Assembly: GCF_900291975.1 (NCBI RefSeq)
Contig: NZ_OMPN01000001.1
Span: 372,001-436,000, forward strand
DNA: 64,000 nucleotides
Origin: Agathobaculum massiliense
GTDB taxonomy: Bacteria; Bacillota; Clostridia; Oscillospirales; Butyricicoccaceae
Direction: 5' to 3'
Shown here: positions 45,217 through 54,890 of the stretch, piece after piece
Numbering within the stretch: the first letter of the stretch is position 1
How the letters are laid out: the number at the start of each line of letters is the position of its first letter
Made by a program: the position numbers and the translations under genes
The notes under the pieces: generated by a model
Seen by the model: only the letters and a program-made list of their open reading frames with translations
What the model was told of the DNA's origin: nothing
Databases searched by the model: none

Positions 45217-46824
45217 TTATTCCCATATCAACTCTACCTCGCGCGGCAGGCCGTAATATTCTTTATAATACGCGTCATAGTAATCGTTGTGATAAGGCAT
45301 AGCCCAGCCGTACAGGTCGTTCGCAAACCGATGCTGCGTCAGGCGATCGCTGCCATCATAGGCGGCGATCGCAAGGCGGTTCGCCGCATCGACCGCAGCA
45401 TTTGCCCGATACCCGTCATGCTGACCCTTGAGCGTCGTCCACGCGCAGAACAACAAAGGCACGCAGCACAGCGCCACGCATACGGCCCGCGCGGGAAAAT
45501 ACCGGCACAACAGCCACAGCAGCGCGGCCGCGGCCACAACAGCCGCCGCCCACCCCTGTCCCCAGTGCCAGGCAAGGATGGAGCCCGCGCCCAGCAGGTA
45601 CAGATACGGCGCTTCCCGCATCAGGCAGGCGGTAAGCAGCAAAAGCATCACCGCGCCGCACAGCATAGTGCGCGGCCCGACCGTGGGCGACACCAGCATC
45701 ATCACCTGCGAACCGACTCCCAATATCAGGGCGAACAACGGCGTCCACTCCTGTTCCATCGCGGAGCGGACGGAAATATAGAACGCGCACAACAGATAGC
45801 CTCCCAACACCGCCAGCGCATAGGCCGCGACGCGGGCAGGCACCTCGGGACTGTTCCACAGCAACTCCGGCACCTGTTCCGGCAACCAGAACCACACGGA
45901 AAACGAAATGACCGACAGCACGGCGAACACACCGTCCGGCACGCTCCGGCGGCGCGCCGCACGCAGCAGCAGCCACAGCGGTATCGCGGTGAGCATCAGG
46001 AAGTGGATAGGGAAAAGCGTATCCCCAAACAGAAAGGTCTGCCGCAGCTGCAGGACGTTATACTTCACCACAGCCAGTGTGCCGCCCTCAACCGGCGGCG
46101 GCGTGATAGACGCGCGGTAGGCGACCGACGGGGCAAGCAGAATGCTCGCCGCGCCTGCGGCCGAAAGCAACAGCGGCCACAGCGCCTTTTTCGGGAACCC
46201 CTGCCTGCGGACGAGCCAATGCTCCCCAACCAGCAGCACGGTCAGCCCGACCGCCATCATGCTGGCCTGCTCGACCGTCAGACCCGCGAGCGCCCCGAAC
46301 ACTGCCGTAGGCAGCCATCCCCTCCTGCCGGAAAGCGCATCGCGCAACAGCACCCAATATTCCAGGAAGAGCGCCAGCGGCAGAACATAGTTCATCGCGC
46401 CGGTAATCCAGTACACGCTCTGCCTTGTCAGCACGGCAGGCAGCAAGAAGATGCCGCACGCGCACAGCACCGCGACGGCGATCGTCCGCCTCCAGCCGTC
46501 CGCCGTAAGCCGCGTCAGGTTGAGCGCGATCGTGCCGAGTAAGGCCGCGATAAACACCCGCGCAAATGCGACGCGCCCGTCCGAACCCAGCAGGACCGCG
46601 TCCAGCAGGTGAACAAGGTTACGCCCGTTGGCCGTCTGATAATGCTGCACGATACGCGCCAGAAGCTCCCCCGCGTCCAGCCGGCCCCACCGGCCGTAAA
46701 ACAGGTCGTCCCCCATCGGCACAACGTACTGCAGCACCGCATAGCAGCCGGCTGTCACCAGCAGGAACACGCCCAGATAGATCCAGGGCAGATATTTTCT
46801 GTTTTGTTCCGCTTCCAATCCCAT
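45217..46824 (-). CDS. Polytopic membrane protein, DUF6056-like
   Basis: This 535-residue protein has about 12 hydrophobic helices. An extracytoplasmic loop after the first helix carries PMGDDLFYGRWGRLDAGELL, including the D-D motif typical of GT-C-like glycosyltransferases; GRNLVHLLDAVLLG and TRQSVYWITGAMNYVLPLAL fit the DUF6056 family. A sugar-transfer role at the envelope is likely but unproven. ATG 46824 lies 5 bp after the pyrE stop with only a weak RBS, so translation may be coupled to pyrE. Confidence 0.75.
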   Translation of the reverse strand: MGLEAEQNRKYLPWIYLGVFLLVTAGCYAVLQYVVPMGDDLFYGRWGRLDAGELLARIVQHYQTANGRNLVHLLDAVLLGSDGRVAFARVFIAALLGTIALNLTRLTADGWRRTIAVAVLCACGIFLLPAVLTRQSVYWITGAMNYVLPLALFLEYWVLLRDALSGRRGWLPTAVFGALAGLTVEQASMMAVGLTVLLVGEHWLVRRQGFPKKALWPLLLSAAGAASILLAPSVAYRASITPPPVEGGTLAVVKYNVLQLRQTFLFGDTLFPIHFLMLTAIPLWLLLRAARRRSVPDGVFAVLSVISFSVWFWLPEQVPELLWNSPEVPARVAAYALAVLGGYLLCAFYISVRSAMEQEWTPLFALILGVGSQVMMLVSPTVGPRTMLCGAVMLLLLTACLMREAPYLYLLGAGSILAWHWGQGWAAAVVAAAALLWLLCRYFPARAVCVALCCVPLLFCAWTTLKGQHDGYRANAAVDAANRLAIAAYDGSDRLTQHRFANDLYGWAMPYHNDYYDAYYKEYYGLPREVELIWE

Positions 46825-46828
46825 GGAT

Positions 46829-47491
46829 TTAGAATACACAATACTGCGCCATATATGCGTCCATCAACGGCAGCAGGTGCGCGTATTCCTGCTTATCCGC
46901 CAGATATTCGCGGATATCCTGCACAGTGACGAGCGCATGCACCTTGATGCCGAACTCCTCGCCAACTTCCATGACCGCGGTCTTGCCCGGGGTCGTGCCG
47001 ACCTCGCAGCGGTTGACCGAAATGAACATATCGGTCACCTTCACATCCGCGCAGCCTTTCAGCACCGGCATGGTTTCGCGGATCGCGGTGCCTGCGGTAA
47101 TTACGTCCTCAATGATAATGACGCGGTCCCCGTCCTGCGGCTTGTAGCCGACGATGCTGCCGCCCTCGCCGTGGTCCTTTGCCTCCTTGCGGTTGAAGAA
47201 AAAGGGCTTATCAATCCCGTAATTGCGGGCAAGCGCGCCGGAAACCGAGGTCGCCAGCGGGATGCCCTTGTACGCAGGGCCGAACATCGCGTCGAAATCG
47301 CCGCCGACCGTCTCCTTGACGAGCGCCGCGTAAAACTCGCCCAGGCGGGAATTCTGTAGCCCTGTCTTATAGTTACCGGTGTTGACGAAATACGGCGTTT
47401 TACGGCCGGACTTAGTGGTAAAATCACCGAAGCGAAGCACGTCCGCGCTCATCATGAATTCGATAAATTCCTTCTTGGAAGCTGTCAGCAT
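46829..47491 (-). CDS. pyrE: Orotate phosphoribosyltransferase
   Basis: This 220-residue enzyme makes OMP from orotate and PRPP. The PRPP loop is VIIIEDVITAGTAIRETMPV; FGPAYKGIPLATSVSGAL and FFFNRKEAKDHGEGG are further signatures. No other pyr gene is adjacent; the membrane protein downstream is on the same transcript. Promoter at 47525-47553. Confidence 0.95.
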   Translation of the reverse strand: MLTASKKEFIEFMMSADVLRFGDFTTKSGRKTPYFVNTGNYKTGLQNSRLGEFYAALVKETVGGDFDAMFGPAYKGIPLATSVSGALARNYGIDKPFFFNRKEAKDHGEGGSIVGYKPQDGDRVIIIEDVITAGTAIRETMPVLKGCADVKVTDMFISVNRCEVGTTPGKTAVMEVGEEFGIKVHALVTVQDIREYLADKQEYAHLLPLMDAYMAQYCVF

Positions 47492-47524
47492 ATTATCATA
47501 CCGTCCTTTTTTTGGTCTGCTTCC

Positions 47525-47553
47525 ATTATACCAGATTTATACGCCCCCCACAA
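47525..47553 (-). promoter_or_regulatory. pyrE promoter
   Basis: On the minus strand -35 TTGTGG (47548-47553) and -10 TATAAT (47525-47530) have a 17-bp spacer. Confidence 0.6.
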
Positions 47554-47556
47554 GGT

Positions 47557-47793
47557 TTACCGGAAAAGCTGCTCCTCGGCGAGCAAAAGGCCGCATTTCA
47601 GGCCAAGGGCAAAGCTCTGCTCCTGATACTGTGTCAAAAGCGCCATCAGGTCGTTCTGAAACTGCTTTTTCTTCCGTCCGCCCTTTTCCGCCCAGCGGTC
47701 TACCTGACGGTAAACGCGGTCCTCGACCTCGGTTTCGTGATAGTTAAGACCGCTTATGACTGCGTCGTACAGCAGCGTTGTTATGGATTCCAT
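47557..47793 (-). CDS. Small protein of unknown function, divergent from an XRE gene
   Basis: This 78-residue protein opens MESITTLLYDAVISGLNYHE and is helical and charged (GGRKKKQFQNDLMALLTQYQ). No family recognised with confidence. ATG 47793 follows AGAGGTG. Its promoter spacer holds one of two CGAG-NTT-CTCG operators shared with the divergent XRE gene, so it is probably repressed by it. Confidence 0.65.
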   Translation of the reverse strand: MESITTLLYDAVISGLNYHETEVEDRVYRQVDRWAEKGGRKKKQFQNDLMALLTQYQEQSFALGLKCGLLLAEEQLFR

Positions 47794-47813
47794 ATGTATC
47801 ACCTCTTACGCTT

Positions 47814-47868
47814 ATATTACCGAGATTCTCGTTAAAAGTCAATACCGAGTTTCTCGTTAATATATAAT
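47814..47868. promoter_or_regulatory. Divergent promoters with twin operators
   Basis: ACCGAGATTCTCGTTAA (47819-47835) and ACCGAGTTTCTCGTTAA (47844-47860) are near-identical dyads 25 bp apart. The first sits in the 17-bp spacer of the leftward promoter (TTGACT 47837-47842, TAATAT 47814-47819 on the minus strand). The second covers the -35 region of the rightward promoter (TATAAT 47863-47868). Both positions fit repression by the adjacent XRE protein. Confidence 0.75.
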
Positions 47869-47885
47869 AACTTTGAGGTGATGAT

Positions 47886-48104
47886 ATGATTTTTCAACAC
47901 TTGCGCGATTTACGCGAGGACAATAATCTTACACAAACACAGGTTGCCGAAATCCTGCATATTAAGCAAACGACATACAGCGGCTATGAAAGCGGAGCAC
48001 ATCGCATCCCAATTGATGCTTTGATCGCATTAGCCGATTTTTACCATACCTCCATCGATTATATCGTGGGCCGCACCAACAATCCCGCCCCGCCGAAAAA
48101 ATAG
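47886..48104 (+). CDS. XRE-family regulator
   Basis: This 72-residue Cro/CI-like protein has HLRDLREDNNLTQTQVAEIL, the recognition helix QTTYSGYESGAHRIPIDALI and the typical FYHTSIDYIVGRT ending. It likely binds the twin dyads at 47819-47860 and controls itself and the divergent small gene. Confidence 0.9.
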   Translation: MIFQHLRDLREDNNLTQTQVAEILHIKQTTYSGYESGAHRIPIDALIALADFYHTSIDYIVGRTNNPAPPKK

Positions 48105-48110
48105 CATACT

Positions 48111-48143
48111 AAAAGCCCCGAAACCACCGGTTTCGGGGCTTTT
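48111..48143. terminator. Bidirectional terminator
   Basis: A 15-bp stem, AAAAGCCCCGAAACC / GGTTTCGGGGCTTTT, with ACC loop lies between the XRE gene and convergent ilvD. Confidence 0.9.
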
Positions 48144-48147
48144 CCTG

Positions 48148-49812
48148 TTATCGCAGCACCGCGCCCTGGTCGGCGGAGCTGACCATGCGGGAGTAGCGGT
48201 AGAGCCAGCCGGACTTGATGTTCGGCTCGCGCGGGACGAACTTCGCACGGCGCGCTTCCAGCTCCTCATCGGATACCTTGACGTTGACCTTGCTGTTCGG
48301 AATGTCGATGGCGATGGTATCGCCCTCCTGAATGAGCGCGATCTCTCCGCCCGCCGCCGCTTCCGGCGACACATGGCCGATGGACGCGCCGCGGGACGCG
48401 CCGGAGAAGCGGCCGTCCGTAATCAGCGCGCAGTCCCTGTCAAGCTGCATGCCCGCCAGCGCAGAGGTCGGATTGAGCATCTCGCGCATGCCGGGGCCGC
48501 CCTTCGGGCCTTCGTAGCGGATAACGACCACATCGCCCTTTTGGATCTTACCCGCGTAAATGGCCTGGATCGCGTCGTCCTCGGAATCGAACACGCGCGC
48601 AGGGCCTTCATGCACCATCATCTCGGGCGCGACTGCGGAGCGCTTGACCACGCAGCCATTTTTGGCAATATTGCCCCACAAAACGGCAATACCGCCGGTT
48701 TCGGAATACGGGCTTTCCAGCGGACGCACGACCTCGGGGTTCTTGTTCACGACGCCCTCGAGGTTCTCACCCACTGTCCTGCCGGTCGCGGTGATGAGCG
48801 ACAGGTCGAGCAGGCCGCGTTTGGTCAGCTCTTTCATGATAGCCGGCACACCGCCCGCCATATACAGCTCCTCGATGTGGTGCGGGCCTGCGGGCGCAAG
48901 GTGGCAGATGTTCGGCACCTTGGCGGACAGCTCATTGAGCGTGGCCAGGTCGAGCGGCACGCCCGCCTCGTTCGCCAGCGCGAGCAGGTGCAGCACCGAG
49001 TTGGTCGAGCAGCCGATCGCCATTTCACAGGTCAGCGCATTGCGGAACGCCGCCGGCGTCAGGATGTCGCGCGGCTTGATGTCACGGCGCAGCAGCTCCA
49101 TGACCTGCATGCCGGCGTGCTTGGCCAGATGGATGCGCGCCGCATGCACAGCTGGGATGGTACCGTTGCCGGGCAGCGCCATGCCGATGGCTTCGGACAG
49201 GCAGTTCATCGAGTTGGCCGTGTACATGCCCGAGCATGAGCCGCAGCCCGGGCATGAGCCGCACTCGCATTCCATGAGCTTTTCGTCGTCGATCAGGCCG
49301 GCCTTGTACGCGCCGACCGTTTCAAAGGTCTTGGAGAGTGAAATCTCCTCCCCGTTGTAATGGCCGGCGAGCATCGGCCCGCCGGATACAATGATAGACG
49401 GGATATTGAGCCGCGCCGCGGCCATCAGCATACCGGGTACGATCTTGTCGCAGTTGGGGATCAGCACGAGCGCGTCGAACTGGTGCGCCTGCGCCAACGT
49501 CTCCACGCTGTCCGCGATCAGCTCGCGGCTGGGTAGCGAATACTTCATGCCGATGTGGCCCATCGCAATACCATCGCACACGCCGATCGCCGGAACGAGT
49601 ACAGGTGTGCCACCCGCGATACGGACGCCCGCCTTGGCGGCATCCGCGATTTTGTCAAGATTGATATGGCCGGGGATGATTTCGCTGTATGCGGAAACAA
49701 TGCCGATGATCGGCTTGTTCATCTCCTCTTCGGTCAGGCCGCAGGCGCGTAGCAGCGAACGGTTTGGCATACGCTCTGCACCCGCGGTGATGTTGTCGCT
49801 TCTTTTGGACAT
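48148..49812 (-). CDS. ilvD: Dihydroxy-acid dehydratase
   Basis: This 554-residue iron-sulfur enzyme makes 2-oxo acids for valine and isoleucine. Cluster-binding cysteines appear in [15 protein letters not shown] and [40 protein letters not shown] is the C-terminal signature. ATG 49812 follows AAAGGAGGAAG. Last gene of ilvB-ilvN-ilvC-ilvD, separated from ilvC by a hairpin-rich 232-bp spacer. Confidence 0.96.
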   Translation of the reverse strand: MSKRSDNITAGAERMPNRSLLRACGLTEEEMNKPIIGIVSAYSEIIPGHINLDKIADAAKAGVRIAGGTPVLVPAIGVCDGIAMGHIGMKYSLPSRELIADSVETLAQAHQFDALVLIPNCDKIVPGMLMAAARLNIPSIIVSGGPMLAGHYNGEEISLSKTFETVGAYKAGLIDDEKLMECECGSCPGCGSCSGMYTANSMNCLSEAIGMALPGNGTIPAVHAARIHLAKHAGMQVMELLRRDIKPRDILTPAAFRNALTCEMAIGCSTNSVLHLLALANEAGVPLDLATLNELSAKVPNICHLAPAGPHHIEELYMAGGVPAIMKELTKRGLLDLSLITATGRTVGENLEGVVNKNPEVVRPLESPYSETGGIAVLWGNIAKNGCVVKRSAVAPEMMVHEGPARVFDSEDDAIQAIYAGKIQKGDVVVIRYEGPKGGPGMREMLNPTSALAGMQLDRDCALITDGRFSGASRGASIGHVSPEAAAGGEIALIQEGDTIAIDIPNSKVNVKVSDEELEARRAKFVPREPNIKSGWLYRYSRMVSSADQGAVLR

Positions 49813-49834
49813 GGGGGCTTCCTCCTTTTTGCAA

Positions 49835-50029
49835 CACAGGCGGGCGGAAGCCCGCCCGCCTGTGCGCATTCAGCTTTTCACGCGCCCTCGGCGCGCATGT
49901 AACAGAAAAACAATGCCTGACTTTTTACACAAGAGCTGTAAAAAGCTTCGCTTTGTTGGAACTTTTCGCAGCCTCGGACGTGTCCGCGCCCCGCGCGGCA
50001 CGTCCTCTTGCTTGAAACTGTGGTTTCAA
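49835..50029. repeat. Hairpin-dense spacer between ilvC and ilvD
   Basis: Five perfect or nearly perfect inverted repeats lie in 232 bp: CACAGGCGGGCGG / CCGCCCGCCTGTG (49835-49864), CGCGCC / GGCGCG (about 49881-49895), CTTTTTACA / TGTAAAAAG (49921-49945), GGACGTG / CACGTCC with an inner CCGCGC / GCGCGG (about 49976-50005), and TTGAAAC / GTTTCAA (50012-50029). It shares GGAACTTTYCGC and a TTTCSTTTGAAAC-like string with the grpE-dnaK spacer. No ORF or promoter is apparent. Confidence 0.75.
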
Positions 50030-50044
50030 ACGAAAACAAAGTTT

Positions 50045-51052
<1,008 letters not shown>

Positions 51053-51134
51053 CTAAGTTTATATAAAATGAATCAGGAAAACGAATTGATTTTACGCCTG
51101 CGGCGCGCATATAGAAAAGGGAGACTGCCCTCAA

Positions 51135-51611
51135 CTATTTTTCGATTGCCGTTACGCCCGAACGGCTCATCTCCAGCACCTCGAAGTTGGAGATTACATC
51201 CAGGAACGCGTCGATGCGGCTGGGTACCTCGGAAAGCTCAACAATCAGGGCGCGCTCGGTGGATTCGATAATAGCGGCGCCGTACAGCTCGCAAAGCTGC
51301 CGGATAGCGTCGCGCACATCGCCCGCCTCGGCCTTCAGCTTGACGAACACCAGCTCGCTACAGCAGGAGTCCTCCTCCTGCAAATGGTCGACGCAGATGA
51401 CCTCCTCCAGCTTGGAAAGCTGCTTCATGATCTGCTCCAGAATCGGTTCGTCGCCCTGCACGATGATCGACATGCGGGAAACCTTGGGGTCGGTCGTCGC
51501 GGACACGGTAAGGGAATCAATGTTGTAGCCGCGCCGGCCGAACAGGCTGGACACACGGGCCAGAACGCCCGCGTTATTCTGCACGGTCACAGAAAGGATA
51601 TATTTTTGCAT
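51135..51611 (-). CDS. ilvN: Acetolactate synthase small subunit
   Basis: This 158-residue regulatory subunit has an N-terminal ACT domain (YILSVTVQNNAGVLARVSSLF, GRRGYNIDSLTV) that binds valine, and the C-terminal activation domain. It follows ilvB by 17 bp. Confidence 0.95.
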   Translation of the reverse strand: MQKYILSVTVQNNAGVLARVSSLFGRRGYNIDSLTVSATTDPKVSRMSIIVQGDEPILEQIMKQLSKLEEVICVDHLQEEDSCCSELVFVKLKAEAGDVRDAIRQLCELYGAAIIESTERALIVELSEVPSRIDAFLDVISNFEVLEMSRSGVTAIEK

Positions 51612-51628
51612 GCTGTCCTCTCCTTTTC

Positions 51629-53293
51629 TCAGTCCGCCACGATATCGTCGACCGTGCCGCCCGCCGGTATCATGGGCAGGACGCGTTCGTCCTTGTCGAT
51701 CTGGCAGTCGATCAGCACCGGACCGGTGCGCTGCAGCGCGTCGCCCAGCGCCGCGCGCAGCTCGGCGATGTTGGTGGCGCGGAAACCGCGGCCACCAAAC
51801 GCTTCCGCCAACTTGATGTAATCCGTCTTGCGGTACAGGTTCGTCTGGGAATAACGCTTTTCATAAAACATGGTCTGCCACTGGCGGACATTGCCCAGCA
51901 CATTATTATTCATGATAACCGTGATGACCGGCAGGTTATAGGTAACCGATGTACACAGCTCGTTCAGGTTCATATGGAACGAACCGTCGCCGGTGATATG
52001 GATAACCGGCTTATCTGGAAACGCAACCTGCGCCCCCATCGCAGCGCCGTAGCCGAAGCCCATCGTGCCAAGCCCGCCTGACGTGAGAAAATGCCGGATT
52101 TTTTTGCAGCAGTTATACTGTGCGGACCAAAGCTGGTGCTGGCCGACATCGGTGGCGACGATCACATCGTCCCCCGCCATCTCGTAAATCGTCCGCAGCA
52201 ACTGGTGTGGGTGGATGACACTGTCGTCGTCCTGCGGTACATAATCGAGCGTCCTCTGCCATTCGGCAATCTGCGCGCGCCATGCGCCGTGGTCGGCTTT
52301 CTGCACATAGGGCAGCAGCTTTTCGAGGAAATTCTCCGCGTCGCTGACCACAGCGTAATCCACGCCGATGTTTTTGTTGATCTCGGCAGCGTCGATATCG
52401 ATATGCACGACCTTTGCCTTCGGCGCGAAGCGCGACGGATTGGTCGCCACACGGTCGGAAAAACGCGCGCCGATGCACAGCAGCAGGTCGCACCGCTCGA
52501 CCGCCCACGCGGCCGAAACCGTACCGTGCATGCCGACCAGCCCCAGACTGAGCGGCTCGGTATCCGGAATACAGCCGATCGCCATGATGGTATGGGCGGA
52601 CGGGATATCCGCTTTTTTCATCAGCTCCAGCAGGGCCGTCCCCGCGTTTGCGGTCTCCACGCCGCCGCCGTAATAGATCATCGGCCGTTCAGCCTGCGCG
52701 ATCATGTCGGCAACCGTCTGGAACTGCTCACCGGTCACCTCATAGGTTTCATGCACCTCTACCTTTTCGCCCGGGACATAGTCGCAGGTGGCGCTGGTCA
52801 CATCCTTGGGAATGTCGATCAGCACCGGTCCCGGCCGGCCGGACGCTGCGATGCGGAACGCGCTGCGGATCGTGTCCGCCAACTCCTCCACATGGCGCAC
52901 CACAAAGTTGTGCTTGGTAATCGGCATAGTGATGCCGGCGATGTATACCTCCTGGAACGAATCGCGTCCGATCAGGCTGGTGCCGACGTTGCCTGTGATG
53001 GCGACCATCGGGATGGAATCCATGTAAGCCGTGGCGATGCCGGTCACCAGATTGGTCGCGCCCGGGCCGCTTGTCGCCAAGCATACGCCTACCCTGCCGG
53101 TCGCGCGGGCGTAGCCGTCCGCCGCGTGTGCGGCGCCCTGCTCATGCGCCGTTAAAATATGTCGAATGCGGTCGCTGTTTTTGTAAAGCGCATCATAGAT
53201 ATTGAGGACCGCGCCGCCCGGATAGCCGAATATCGTATCAACTCCCTGCTCGACGAGTACATCCACCAAAATCTCCGAACCGTTCTTTACCAT
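51629..53293 (-). CDS. ilvB: Acetolactate synthase large subunit
   Basis: This 554-residue ThDP enzyme opens with FGYPGGAVLNIYDALY and TAHEQGAAHAADGYARATG (catalytic glutamate region). The ThDP-binding GDGSFHMNLNELCTSVTYNL and NNNVLGNVRQWQ lie near the C-terminus. ATG 53293 follows AGGAGG; the longer frame upstream runs into the T-box terminator and is rejected. First gene of the operon. Confidence 0.97.
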   Translation of the reverse strand: MVKNGSEILVDVLVEQGVDTIFGYPGGAVLNIYDALYKNSDRIRHILTAHEQGAAHAADGYARATGRVGVCLATSGPGATNLVTGIATAYMDSIPMVAITGNVGTSLIGRDSFQEVYIAGITMPITKHNFVVRHVEELADTIRSAFRIAASGRPGPVLIDIPKDVTSATCDYVPGEKVEVHETYEVTGEQFQTVADMIAQAERPMIYYGGGVETANAGTALLELMKKADIPSAHTIMAIGCIPDTEPLSLGLVGMHGTVSAAWAVERCDLLLCIGARFSDRVATNPSRFAPKAKVVHIDIDAAEINKNIGVDYAVVSDAENFLEKLLPYVQKADHGAWRAQIAEWQRTLDYVPQDDDSVIHPHQLLRTIYEMAGDDVIVATDVGQHQLWSAQYNCCKKIRHFLTSGGLGTMGFGYGAAMGAQVAFPDKPVIHITGDGSFHMNLNELCTSVTYNLPVITVIMNNNVLGNVRQWQTMFYEKRYSQTNLYRKTDYIKLAEAFGGRGFRATNIAELRAALGDALQRTGPVLIDCQIDKDERVLPMIPAGGTVDDIVAD

Positions 53294-53329
53294 GCGGATC
53301 CGCCTCCTTTCCTGTCTTAAAGCAAAAAT

Positions 53330-53613
53330 AAAAAAAGCCTCTGCCTCTTCAAAGAGACAAAGACTATCACTCTGCGGTACCACTCTTTTTGCCGCGCGCC
53401 AAATTGCCGAACGCGACCACTCAACCCGATCCTTTAACGCAGATCATGCGGAACACCTTACACGGGGCCCTATTTCATCCCTTTTCAGACGCTCTGCTCG
53501 CGGAGGACTTTCGCGCTTCCTTTCCTCCACCGTCTCGCACCAACCGACGGCTCTCTCGCTGGATTCCAGGCGCTACTTTTCCGGTCATCGCCTATTGCAA
53601 TATTCAAAATGTT
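53330..53613 (-). promoter_or_regulatory. T-box leader of the ilvBNCD operon
   Basis: On the minus strand the conserved T-box core AGAGTGGTACCGCAGAGTGA (53368-53387) precedes a terminator whose stem (53336-53347 with 53354-53365, including G-U pairs) leads into a run of T. Upstream, elements typical of stem I are visible, such as GATGACCGGAAAAGTAG and CAGCGAGAGAGCCG. Uncharged tRNA would stabilise the antiterminator. I could not assign the specifier codon safely; Leu or Ile is expected for this operon. This fills the 455-bp gap upstream of ilvB. Confidence 0.92.
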
Positions 53614-53619
53614 ATTCAT

Positions 53620-53648
53620 ATTATAAGACCGCTTTCGGGAAATGTCAA
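53620..53648 (-). promoter_or_regulatory. Consensus promoter of the ilv operon
   Basis: On the minus strand TTGACA (53643-53648), a 17-bp spacer and TATAAT (53620-53625). Confidence 0.88.
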
Positions 53649-53749
53649 CACCTTTTCGCATTTTACTGTGTTAAATTCTTGTCACAGGAATATTCTCCCG
53701 TTTTTGCGGCCATACTACACCGGAATCCATCAAGAAAAGAGGATGCGTT

Positions 53750-54424
53750 ATGGCTGTGCCACTGTTGCGTACACTGATCCTTTATCTTGCCGTTGTGATT
53801 GCCGTGCGCGCCATGGGCAAGCGGCAGATCGGCGAACTCGACCCCTCCGAGCTGGTGGTCACCATTCTTGTTTCCGACCTGGCGGCGGTTCCCATGCAGG
53901 ATCTCGGTATCCCCATGTTCGCCGGACTGGTTCCAATCGCCACGCTGGTCGCGCTCGAAATCCTGATGAGCTATGTCGCGCTGAAAAGCCGCCTTTTCCG
54001 GCGCCTGCTCAACGGGCAGCCGGCAATCATCATCCGCGGCGGGCTGCTCGATGTCAAAAAGCTGCGCCAGATGCGGCTGACCACGGACGAAATCATCGAA
54101 ACCCTGCGCAAGCAGAATGTGGCATCGGTCTCGGACGTCAAATACGGCGTGATCGAGCCGGACGGCACGCTGACCGTCATTCTCAAGCAGCCGCAGCAAC
54201 CGGTCACGGCGGAAATGCTCGGCCTGACCCCCAAGGACACCGGTCTGCCGCTCGTTGTGGTGTCGGACGGCAAGCTGGTCGCCCGCTCGCTCCAGCTTCT
54301 CCGCCTTGACGCACGGGATATCGAAAACCGGCTGAAAAACCAAAGCATCGCCTTATCCGAGGTTTTTCTAATGACGCTGGATGACTGCGGCAATTCCTTT
54401 ATTCAACGAAAGGGGGATGCGTGA
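53750..54424 (+). CDS. DUF421 / YetF-like membrane protein
   Basis: This 224-residue protein has three N-terminal helices and soluble YetF domains: VRAMGKRQIGELDPSELVVT is the family hallmark, followed by the NGQPAIIIRGGLLDVKKLRQ strand region. Bacillus YetF-type proteins affect spore and envelope properties. It is paired with a DUF4363 gene, as in many Clostridia. Confidence 0.9.
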   Translation: MAVPLLRTLILYLAVVIAVRAMGKRQIGELDPSELVVTILVSDLAAVPMQDLGIPMFAGLVPIATLVALEILMSYVALKSRLFRRLLNGQPAIIIRGGLLDVKKLRQMRLTTDEIIETLRKQNVASVSDVKYGVIEPDGTLTVILKQPQQPVTAEMLGLTPKDTGLPLVVVSDGKLVARSLQLLRLDARDIENRLKNQSIALSEVFLMTLDDCGNSFIQRKGDA

Positions 54425-54425
54425 T

Positions 54426-54764
54426 ATGCAGCGGCTTTTTCTTGCCCTCTCCCTTTTCGCCCTGTTGATCTGGGGCAGCTTGTGGAGCAGCCGGACGGTG
54501 GAAGCCACGGTGGACGCCATCGTTCAGGATATGGAAAGCGGCCGGCTGGAACAGGCCTACGAAAAATGGTCGGCCGCGCAGACCTTGCTCGGCTCCCTGC
54601 TCCTGCACGAAGAGCTGGACGAGGTTAACCGCCTGTTCGCTCGTGTGCGCACCGCCCAGAAGGAGCAGATAACGGACGACCTTCTGCTCGACCGGACAGA
54701 GCTGCTCGCTCAACTCCGCCATCTGCCTGATCTGGAACAGCCGAACCTGAAAAACCTGTTCTAA
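54426..54764 (+). CDS. DUF4363 family protein
   Basis: This 112-residue protein has one N-terminal membrane anchor (LFLALSLFALLIWGSLWSS) and a helical extracytoplasmic region (YEKWSAAQTLLGSLLLHEEL). It starts 1 bp after the YetF stop with AAAGGGGGATG as RBS, the usual partner arrangement. Function unknown. Confidence 0.82.
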   Translation: MQRLFLALSLFALLIWGSLWSSRTVEATVDAIVQDMESGRLEQAYEKWSAAQTLLGSLLLHEELDEVNRLFARVRTAQKEQITDDLLLDRTELLAQLRHLPDLEQPNLKNLF

Positions 54765-54843
54765 AAGCACAAAAAAATTCATTCTTTTTTGTGGAAAAAA
54801 ATATAGCTTTTTCCTGTCAATTGTGATAGTATAAATTTGTAAT

Positions 54844-54858
54844 TGATATTCATTTTCA
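54844..54858. promoter_or_regulatory. Fur-family box
   Basis: TGATATTCATTTTCA matches the 15-bp 7-1-7 consensus TGATAATNATTATCA at all but two positions. It lies 33 bp before the rubredoxin-fusion start, suggesting iron or peroxide control (Fur/PerR). Confidence 0.55.
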
Positions 54859-54890
54859 ATAACGAGCATTGACAAGAAAGGAACGGTTTT

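Noticed and set aside
53294-53383. Longer N-terminus for ilvB
   Set aside because: It would translate the T-box antiterminator and terminator; the real RBS and family start are at 53293.
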